Part shown: positions 57,094 to 64,000 of the stretch, piece after piece | Layout of the letters: each line of letters opens with the position of its first letter | Numbering within the stretch: the stretch's first letter is position 1 | NCBI GenBank assembly: GCA_019009955.1 | Contig: CM032231.1 | Location: 92,990,001 to 93,054,000, forward strand | Direction of reading: 5' to 3' | DNA: 64,000 nt | Source of the DNA: Riptortus pedestris | Lineage: Eukaryota; Arthropoda; Insecta; Hemiptera; Alydidae | The notes under the pieces: model-generated | The model's database searches: none | What the model was told of the DNA's origin: nothing | The model's input: the letters and a program-made list of their open reading frames with translations, nothing else | Made by a program: the position numbers and the translations under genes

Positions 57094-57729
57094 TAATATA
57101 TAAATTAATAATAAATAATTAAATCGGTTTCAAACACGATATTTAAACGTTTTATATAAAAATAAAGGTCAAGATCGTTAAAGGCTGAATCTGAACCGGA
57201 GATGGGGGGTTTAGAGAGGGTGAATTTTGAAAATTCAAAGTATCTCCCTTATTATCAGATCGAAATAGTGTGTAGAACTAATCTTATTGTAGAATTAATT
57301 GTCTATAAATGTTGTTATATAATCTCTAAGGTTAATATTTACCGATATATTTGGAATTTGTAGTTGTCTGCCTTCAGTAAACCCCACTCCTACTAATGTC
57401 CTAATAAAAATAAGCCGTTATAGCATGAATCTCTTTATTCTAAGCTTAAATACCAAATATTGTTTCCATGGGGCCTTAATTATTCTAGGTTCATGCAAAT
57501 GCGTTTTGTGATGTCATCAATTAAGGTTTTACGTTCTTGTCTCGAAAATGTTCATTTGATCTATAGATATAGTTAGTTATTCATACTATGTTGTTTTCAG
57601 CCGTCAGTAACCCTCCCCCCCCCCTTTACTCGTCGCTTTTTTTTCCATTGATATATAGAATATGTAGCGAGATGAGTTATACCACACGTGGAAAATCTGC
57701 TTAGTTTAAGCATCCCCTGCGTGACGGAC
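56876..57729 (+). mobile_element. HINE-like element, plus, with CT/TA core
   Basis: AGCGAATTTCTCTTAAGGGA at 56876. The core is (CTGT)n(CT)n(TA)n at 56991-57083 instead of pure TA. Then TCAAACACGATATTTAAACG, GGCCTTAATTATTCTAGGTT and a C run at 57616-57625. The end GGAAAATCTGCTTAGTTTAA is followed by a worn hairpin and GACGGAC at 57729. Confidence 0.85.
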
Positions 57730-58470
57730 TTTTATATATTGATAGCCTTTAACCATACTCAACATCTAGATGCGACTTTATGCCATCGCGATCAAGTTTT
57801 AGTAGAGACAACACTCTGGATGAAGGTGTCAATTATCGCCCAGGTCATGCCTTCGATACCTGTTGGGAATCAGCAGAATCTTCCTTCAGCTTAGGGGGGT
57901 CAGACCAAAGGGCAAGTTCAGGGAGAGTTCTAAACACAGAACACTATATTTCCAGCTCTCAACATATTCACACACACACACACACACATATAGCCTCAAA
58001 ATGATGGGCTAGCGAGTTTTAAAGTTTGGCCCAATGGAGTTATCGCCAAAGTCCGGCAAGCGAAGTAACAGCAGCTGAACGAGCACCGAACTTCAATAAT
58101 GGTGAAATGACCTGCCACCCTATCTGACTTGAACAAAATATTGCCTCATTCCATCGTTCTTTTTTCCACAATGTCCGCTATTCATCACTTTCATCATCAT
58201 CACCATCTCACATCAATTACAACAATAGAGCCATATGAAAGTTTATCCTAATATATCTCTGTAAACCTTTCGGGGGAGTCAGAATTAACAGTTGTGATTC
58301 GTCAGTTCAATTAACAGGATTCGTTCTGCCAAGCTACTGATGGAACACCAGGTGCGATATGTAGATATTGTATAGTCTGTTAAGATTCCGGAGCCATGAG
58401 ACCAACTACTAATCCAATGCTGTGAACTGTCAGTTGTTCATAGTTTTAATAGTCTTAGTGTTAATTACAG
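57730..58470. other. Aminopeptidase intron; (CA)n at 57969-57988
   Basis: 57780-58160 is of balanced composition with short open frames, possibly a decayed transposon, but no pattern is recognisable. A short CA repeat is present. Nothing else is supported. Confidence 0.4.
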
Positions 58471-58615
58471 GTGAGAACTCGTAAGTGGGCGAAACATAGA
58501 AAACTCAATACATTCTTGGCAGTGTCTTCAGGATCTTGCCAGCAACCAATATTTCTGGAGGTATCGTACGAAGGGTGTGACCCAGATGTTGCGCCTATAA
58601 TACTTGTAGGCAAAG
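58471..58615 (+). CDS. LAP3: M17 leucine aminopeptidase exon (start of catalytic domain)
   Basis: Too short to appear as a long open frame, but unmistakable in context. Acceptor TTAATTACAG (ends 58470), then VRTRKWAKHRKLNTFLAVSS, GSCQQPIFLEVSYEGCDPDV and APIILVGK plus one base (phase 1) in front of GTAAAA at 58616. Family members show the order R-(K/E)-W...(M/L)-(G/N)-(T/A)-FL-(A/S)-V-(A/S)-(K/S)-GS, QPP-(I/V)-FLE-(V/I)-xY-G and P-(L/I)-(V/I)-LVGKG. The Lys of VGKG (58612-58614) corresponds to the metal-binding Lys250 of bovine lens LAP and is kept. Together with the exon at 61156 it rebuilds VGKGVTFDAGG across the intron. Confidence 0.93.
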
Positions 58616-58810
58616 GTAAAAACTACTGACATATTTCCTCTTTTGAACCTTCCTGTTCTTTCTTTCAATCTCAGACTCCACTGTTAAATATCTTCTTCTT
58701 GTTCTTTATCTTCCTTCCATAGTGCCTCTCAGTTTGGATGTGCCTTGGTCCTACCCAGCCAGGCATCATGATCCCGAGCCAGTGACCATGGAGATACGAC
58801 CCTTTCCCTT

Positions 58811-60300
58811 TTGCTATCCCAGCCTGGAGATGTGCTCCATCCACATAAATCTAAGGCATCCTCGAGGTTGGCGCTCAAAGAACTACCGTCCCTTGGCATT
58901 GAGGTTACGGCTTATGTAGACGATCTGTGCTGCTTAGTTAAGGGGAATAGTAGGCAGGAGCTGGAAGTTGAGGGCCAGCGGATCATTAACGCTATACAGG
59001 ATTGGTGTTTTCAAAATAAACTTCAGCCCAATGACCAGAAAACACAGAGCATCTTGTTAAAAGGAAAGCTTTGTCATAGATGGCCCCCAAAGTTGGTAAT
59101 AGGTCAGACCAGGCTTCAACTGCTGCCCAAAGTAGTATACCTAGGAGTCCACATCGGGGAGAGGTTAAATCTCAACCCTCACGCTTCTCATCTCCGGGAT
59201 TCGGTCAGTGGACGATTTCACCACCTAAGGACAATAGCACGTAATACTTGGGGCATCACTGATAAGAACAGAAGCATTTTATATAAAGCTCTGTTTGTCC
59301 CTATAGTGTGCTACGCAGCTCCATCCTGGGCTGAAAGGATGTCGAAATCGACCAAAAACCTTCTATGCCAAGCCCAAAGAAGAGCTCTCCTCATGGTAAC
59401 CAGGGCGTATCGGATAGTTTCAAGCGATGCATTGCTGGTGATGGCTGGCCAGTTTCCGATAGACCTGGAGGTAGCAAAGCGGATCGCTATAAACCAAGCA
59501 GTCAGGGGGTTGCCTTACAATATAGGAGACTCTATCTTCACAATAGGACAACAGAACCTTCCATCATATTGAAAAAAACCATCTGGGACAGTTGGCAGAG
59601 TCGCTGGACCAACTCCAGCAAATGTAGGATGACCTACAAATTTTTCCCAGATGTCAGGACCAGAACTAAGATGACATGGTACGTCCCAGATTTCTTCTCC
59701 ATCCAACTTATCAGTGGTCACGGGGACTTTAATAACAAACTACATTTCTTCAAACGAAAGGAATCCCCATTGTGCTCCTGTGGCGAGTTGGATACGGCTG
59801 ACCACGTGTCCGCGTTTCAACACCAAGCGTATTCGGCTAAAGAGTGCTTTCTCATATGTGAACTGGCCTCCTGAGAGCTACCACATGTTTGTAAACGACG
59901 CTGATAGATTTTCAGCCTTCAGGACCTTTGCCCAAGAGGTGTTGAAAGACAAGTAAAATTGAATTTATTTGTAAAGTATATGTATAGTTTTATGTGAGTT
60001 TAGGCTAGTATTTAGGCTTTAGGTAGGCTAGTATTTAGGTATGTAGGCTAGTTAGTTAGGCTCTTGCTGCTACTTCTTTGAACAGAGGGAAAGGAGTCGC
60101 AGCTGCGGGTTCCCCCAAGACTTTTCGGACTTAAACTAAATCTCCCAAATGTTGCACTTTAATGCTTAGCCGTGTTCGGTGAGTTAGGCTAAGTTACCTG
60201 GCCCAATTTATGTATTCAAAAGTTTATATCTCTTATTAAATGGAGACCGCTGGTATGGGGAAACCCAAAGGTACAGCGGGGGCAGAGGTGGAAAAAAAAA
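58811..60300 (+). pseudogene. R1-clade-like LINE, 5'-truncated
   Basis: Starts inside the reverse transcriptase: GIEVTAYVDDLCCLVKGNSR (catalytic two-Asp motif as YVDD), then QDWCFQNKLQPNDQKTQSIL and PKVVYLGVHIGERLNLNPHA. The thumb region includes RNTWGITDKNRSILYKALFV and CYAAPSWAERMSKSTKNLLC, then DLEVAKRIAINQAVRGLPYN. A frame change near 59570 leads to IWDSWQSRWTNSSK, LISGHGDFNNKLHFFKRK and a Cys motif CSCGELDTADHV; another frame change precedes the end LKDK at 59956. A 3' UTR with repeated TTTAGGCTAGTA follows, up to an A run at about 60292. The layout fits the R1/TRAS-type LINEs. It inserted in the same direction as the host gene. Confidence 0.85.
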
Positions 60301-60654
60301 GAACTACCGTGGATCCTGGGTAGCCTAGATATATGACCGAAACGCGAAACCGCAGTTGTTGTTCAAATCATGAATGAAAAAATAATGACTGAGTATCTCA
60401 TTGCTCATGGATTATACACATTTGATACACTGAGCATTTCTAATCAGAAAAACATGGAAGGAACCTTTATGACTAGGCTAATTTTGTCATTATGCAGAAG
60501 ATGGCTAATGGGCTAGTTTGTACTTTGCCTGGCATAAAAATATATGGGAAACTCAATAATAATATGGGCTCTTATAGGACATGAATAGCTGGTGTCAGTT
60601 ATTTTGTCTTATTGTGAATTGACATACAGTTGGGGTTTTTAAATATCAAATGGT

Positions 60655-60780
60655 TTAAAGTTTTTTTTCTTAATTTACTTTACTGATGGAGCCAGTCTCG
60701 TTGGTATTGGTGGAATGCTAATTATCTCAATCACTGAGTGTTGGTGATATCCTAGACTAAATAATGAGGAACTAATCATA
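60655..60780 (+). other. Possible RNase H-like remnant
   Basis: FTDGASLVGIGGMLIISITE can be read from about 60681, recalling the (F/Y)TDGA...GIG start of retroelement RNase H domains. It is short and stops soon after, so the assignment is weak. Confidence 0.25.
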
Positions 60781-61005
60781 TAAGTGGCCTCTGAAGTAAA
60801 AATAAAATGCTGTGATGAACCGAAAATGCTGAGGTCACTGAAGTAACTATTAAATCACTTAAGTGGTCCCTGCGGTAAAGATAATATAGTGGGATGAACT
60901 GAAAATGCTGAGATTGCTGTATTCACTATTAAATTACTAATAGGTCCCTGGGGAAAAGACAAAATGGTGGGATGAACCGAAAATGATGAGGTTACTGTAG
61001 GTGGG
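60779..61005. repeat. 79-bp tandem repeat, three units
   Basis: AAGTGG (or AATAGG) CCTCTG/TCCCTG starts at 60782, 60861 and 60939, each followed by GATGAACCGAAAATGCTGAG with small changes. The period is 79 then 78 bases. Located 150 bp in front of an aminopeptidase exon. Confidence 0.85.
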
Positions 61006-61155
61006 AAAGAATATTCATCCCGTGAAAAGTCCGCTCATTTCCCGCAGCCCGTGCGAGTCGGACATTTTCTTAACATTCGGTTGAGGTATAAATACTCAGC
61101 TTTACCTTTTGAAAACACTTAATTACACTTCCAATGTTTGCGTTTATATTTGAAG

Positions 61156-61371
61156 GTGTTACGTTCGACGCTGGCGGGCTGTGCTTGAAGCGACCGGCAG
61201 AAATGAAGCATGCCCGCGGTGACATGGCTGCAGCAGCTGCAGTAGTCAGTGCAATCCGAGCCATAGCAACACTCCAGATACCCATCAATGTCAGGGGTCT
61301 GATACCACTATGCGAGAACATGCCTGGAGCAGCTGCCTTCAAACCAGGGGACATCATCAGGTCTTATAATG
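61156..61371 (+). CDS. LAP3: M17 leucine aminopeptidase exon (metal-binding core)
   Basis: Acceptor TTTGAAG ends at 61155. The exon completes Gly and reads VTFDAGGLCLKRPAEMKHAR, GDMAAAAAVVSAIRAIATLQ, IPINVRGLIPLCENMPGAAA and FKPGDIIRSYN plus one base (phase 1), in front of GTACGA at 61372. In bovine numbering the metal ligand Asp255 (TFD, 61167), catalytic Lys262 (61188) and Asp273 (RGDM, 61221) are all present. The usual MDxMRxDM is here MKHARGDM and keeps the Asp. The PLCENMP and KPGD motifs of the substrate pocket are also intact. So this half of the active site looks functional, in contrast to the next exon. Confidence 0.95.
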
Positions 61372-62403
61372 GTACGAAAAGTTATGTTTAATTTCGTATT
61401 TGAACGATATAATATGGGAGGGATTCGAATTGGGCTGAGGACCAAATAATCTACTACTTTATTATTTGTTATATGCGCCTTGAATCCAAGACTCCAAGCA
61501 TAGTGAAGTCTATATTGGAGCAAAACATTTTAAGACTTTGTTTCCTAGAAGACATTAGTTATGTATATGTACGTTTTCTGAGCATATGTGACGTAACTTA
61601 AGGATATAGTCGTCCAAGCATAAAGTCCTTAAACAAATTCTGAGTCTTATGTTCCATGTATTTAGCTAATATCAAGGAGTCTTTGAAGCGTTAACTCCAA
61701 AAGCTATCCAAATAGGTAGGAGTAAGACAAAACATTTTCAGGGACTTGAAATTTTAATTTTAAATATGGTAACTTCATTTTGATTTCAAAATAATAATAT
61801 TTATTACTGTTGCTTACCTGTATGAAAACAAAGTTTCATATTCCAATCTCCGAGTTCGCAAATGGTCAGAATTAGACTACGGGGAGGGCGATTGGTAGAG
61901 AAGGCCATGATAAACGAAAGTGAAAATATTTCACATTGTGTGCACTATAAGCACAAACTATCAATGCAGCGTACTGGGTAATACCTGAGATTTTCGTTTA
62001 CTAATTTTATTTTAGTTTTTAGTTTCTTAAGAAAATGTCCTACAATTCCTAGCTCTTCCTCTGTTTCTTCGGAGAAAATAAAAAATAAAGCTTTTGGAAC
62101 AGAACTGACATATTTTTTTTTTCTATGTTGAACCTCTACTCTCAATATTATTATTAGAATTCACTAATTGGACAGCTCCTATGGTATAAACGTAATAATA
62201 ATATATAACTACAAAATAAATACATCAGAATATCCAGTAATAAGAAAGAAGTCTAAGCATAGAATATTCAGTGTATCAATTTATTTATTTATTTTTTTTG
62301 GAGTTAAGATGAATAAATACCGTTTGCCAATTTAAAAAAAAATGAATATTAAATTTTTTGTATTGTGAAGTTTAGGATTAATATAAGTAATTTTTGTTTT
62401 TAG
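61372..62403. other. Aminopeptidase intron, nothing recognised
   Basis: AT-rich, about 1.03 kb, no repeat family of this window apart from low-complexity tracts near 62280-62345. Confidence 0.5.
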
Positions 62404-62661
62404 GGAAAACAATATTGGTGGAAGACACTTCTTGTGAAGGATTATTAATTCTCGCTGACGCTCTAGGCTACAGTAATACGTACTTGCCAAAGTTCATTGT
62501 TGACATTGGAACGCTTACAAGAGATATAAAAGATGTTTTGGGGAGCTCAGCAGCTGCTGTCTTCACAACTTCAGATCAGCTGTACGATGTGATGAGGATA
62601 GCCAGCATCCACACGGGAGATAGAGTAGTCAGGTTTCCACTCTGGGAGTACTATACTAAAG
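62404..62661 (+). CDS. LAP3: M17 leucine aminopeptidase exon with degenerate active-site motif
   Basis: Acceptor TTTTTAG ends at 62403. The exon completes Gly, then KTILVEDTSCEGLLILADAL, GYSNTYLPKFIVDIGTLTRD, IKDVLGSSAAAVFTTSDQLY and DVMRIASIHTGDRVVRFPLW EYYTK. The family signature is NTDAEGRL; here it is DTSCEGLL. Asp332 is replaced by Ser (62430) and Arg336 by Leu (62442), while Glu334 (62436) stays. The ATLTGA loop is changed to GTLTRD. The frame is intact and codon use normal, so the gene is not a pseudogene but probably encodes an inactive or altered enzyme, as in Drosophila sperm LAPs. The exon end is unusual: AAAG/GCAAGT at 62662 fits a GC donor; a weaker GT lies at 62666. The remaining C-terminus lies beyond the window. 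Confidence 0.93.
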
Positions 62662-62717
62662 GCAAGTTAATTGCTTAGTTGATGAAGTCTGAATCCGACC
62701 GGTACTAGGGCAGAACA

Positions 62718-63110
62718 TTGGGAATCTCGGGATGTCTTGGTTCATGGGCGTTTGACATATATTATACAACAGTTCTCTTGGCACATGGTACACAGAAACT
62801 AACGAAAACTCTACCTTTCTTAAAAGCCAACTATGACAAAGAGTTAGCACACAGTAACTATCACAAACGACATACTATTGACAAAATATTCAAGAAACTA
62901 ACCGGCAACGCAAAACGAGACATACACACCCTCGGAGAACCGATCACGTTAAGGCACACTGTCACGTACACAGGACATGATACATAAAAAATTGCCATCA
63001 TACTACAAAAAGAAGGACTGCATACTACTTTCAGAACCAATAAGCTTGAAGGTGGTCCAGCCGTAGACGTATAAAACCTACTTACTAAAGGAAAACTGTA
63101 CCAGTACAAG
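62718..63110 (+). pseudogene. Penelope-like element fragment
   Basis: One frame reads LPFLKANYDKELAHSNYHKR, HTIDKIFKKLTGNAKRDIHT and then HTVTYTGHDT, a stop, KIAIILQKEGLHTTFRTNKL. The last block matches the (P/T)YIxGxSexIxxILxKxxIxTxFxP-xKL stretch between reverse transcriptase and GIY-YIG endonuclease in Penelope-like elements. The stop codon inside the block and the lack of RT or endonuclease show that it is a dead piece. It lies in the aminopeptidase intron after the last visible exon. Confidence 0.45.
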
Positions 63111-63225
63111 TATTGACGGGCTTGAAGATTGGCTATTCACAAGGCTTTTCGCATCGAAAGCACTTACCTGCTGTACTCGATCATTAGCCAGTGACAACTG
63201 TCTTCACCGATAGGTATTACAACAA

Positions 63226-63227
<2 letters not shown>

Positions 63228-63279
<52 letters not shown>
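63228..63279. repeat. (CA)n(TA)n compound microsatellite
   Basis: About 18 CA units run into about 8 TA units, followed by TTTCATGTAAAACTAATAAT, which resembles the start of a HINE-like internal block. Confidence 0.9.
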
Positions 63280-64000
63280 TTCATGTAAAACTAATAATCA
63301 AGATACTTAAAAGAGGTAATCGGACCAACATTAATAAAATTATATATATTTATACTTTTTCAACCTAAATAACGCTCACGTTCAGTTCGTCCTCACTCCT
63401 AGTCATGAAGTTTTATAGAAAAGAAACGTATAAGTGAGGTTCGTCGTTTTTTTTTTCTTACTATTTTTACATAGAAATACTCTTTTTATTGCTTGAGTAG
63501 AATGTTTGAATGACCCTAGCAGCTCTTGGCAAGTGGTCTTGCTACTCGAGAATGAAAACCCAAATTAGTTGCTTGAGTGCCAAGACTCTCAGCTGCAGTT
63601 CTTTCCATTCAGTAGGAAGTAAAACACTTAGTAATATGAGAAAGCTCTAGTGTGTGAGTGAATGTATGTGCATATATATTTGTGTATATGTAGATATAAT
63701 AAATTCTGAGACAGAACTAATTTTTTGAATGCGAAAGTTTTTGGGATAATTTATAGACGTGTCTAAAGTCATGAGTATGTTAAATTTCGCCAGCTGGTGT
63801 TTTAAAAAGTGAAAGGAAAGATATGATGAGAAGAACCAAAACTAAAATGTCCTCTTTCTAAACGTATCTTTCAGAGCAATAGTAAACAACTTGGAAGTCT
63901 CAAGCTATGGAATTTTTAGAGCATGATTTTTATGAACATTAATCGTAATATCAAGAAAAACGAAATAACTTCCAAAGATGCTTTAGTACGAAAACACAAT
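63280..64000. other. No gene recognised at right edge
   Basis: 63280-63430 contains faint HINE-like blocks (ATGTAAAACTAATAATCAAG). The rest is AT-rich intron. No continuation of the aminopeptidase (for example a VNNxGKxRSGGACTAAAFL-type segment) is present. Confidence 0.45.

Noticed and set aside
58722..58919. 65-codon frame before the LINE
   Set aside because: It overlaps the LINE start in another frame and has no recognisable content.
1..64000. CRISPR array or bacterial operon
   Set aside because: The regular repeats are microsatellites, SINEs or transposons; spliced exons and insect-type mobile elements show a eukaryotic genome.

Overview
This window looks like a piece of an arthropod nuclear genome, most likely an insect and possibly a true bug (Hemiptera). 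It is very AT-rich and mostly non-coding, with long introns. It is crowded with dinucleotide microsatellites and with relics of many transposon classes: Helentron-like elements, a Helitron, Tc1/mariner, hAT, several LINE clades, a Penelope-like fragment and tRNA-derived SINEs. Most open reading frames are chance or transposon sequence. The real genes are only visible as short exons that have to be joined by splice phase.

Two protein genes can be supported. (1) A uridine phosphorylase gene lies on the minus strand. Its first coding exon (11 codons plus two bases, start codon at 30901) lies at 30867-31085 and its second at 4263-4386, separated by an intron of about 26.5 kb. The exon phases fit exactly, and the remaining exons must lie left of position 1. 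(2) An M17 leucine (cytosol) aminopeptidase gene lies on the plus strand, with exons at 46739-46965, 49253-49503, 52940-53141, 58471-58615, 61156-61371 and 62404-62661. All introns are phase-compatible. A candidate presequence exon ends at 35308, and the C-terminal roughly 100 residues lie beyond position 64000. The two genes are head to head. The aminopeptidase keeps several metal and catalytic residues (K, D, K, D), but the diagnostic NTDAEGRL block has become DTSCEGLL. It has therefore lost one metal-ligand Asp and the catalytic Arg, and resembles the catalytically dead sperm LAPs described in Drosophila. A possible third gene start (TATA box plus signal-peptide-like first exon) sits in an aminopeptidase intron near 56346-56559.

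The dominant structure is one dispersed repeat family, present in more than 30 full or partial copies in both orientations. A copy starts with AGCAGATTTCCC (as part of a near-palindrome) and usually has a (TA)n core. It then carries a G-rich tract, an inverted copy of the start motif near the far end, a small hairpin (ACGCAG-CCC-CTGCGT), and ends GACGGAC followed by T residues. Subterminal inverted repeats, an internal microsatellite, a 3' hairpin and insertion in T runs without a longer target duplication are the hallmarks of Helentron-derived non-autonomous elements (HINEs, the DINE-1 type). In the entries below this family is called HINE-like; 'plus' means AGCAG end first. Two nested insertions show the termini directly.

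Region by region: 1-31085 is the uridine phosphorylase gene and its introns, filled with HINE-like copies, a Tc1 relic, a mariner with perfect TIRs and LINE fragments. 31087-46738 is the intergenic or 5' intron region, with HINE-like copies, a perfect-TIR MITE, several SINEs and a Helitron. 46739-62661 is the aminopeptidase gene with transposons in every intron. 62700-64000 holds a Penelope-like fragment, a microsatellite and otherwise unremarkable sequence. No rRNA, genuine tRNA, CRISPR or prokaryotic operon structure was seen.
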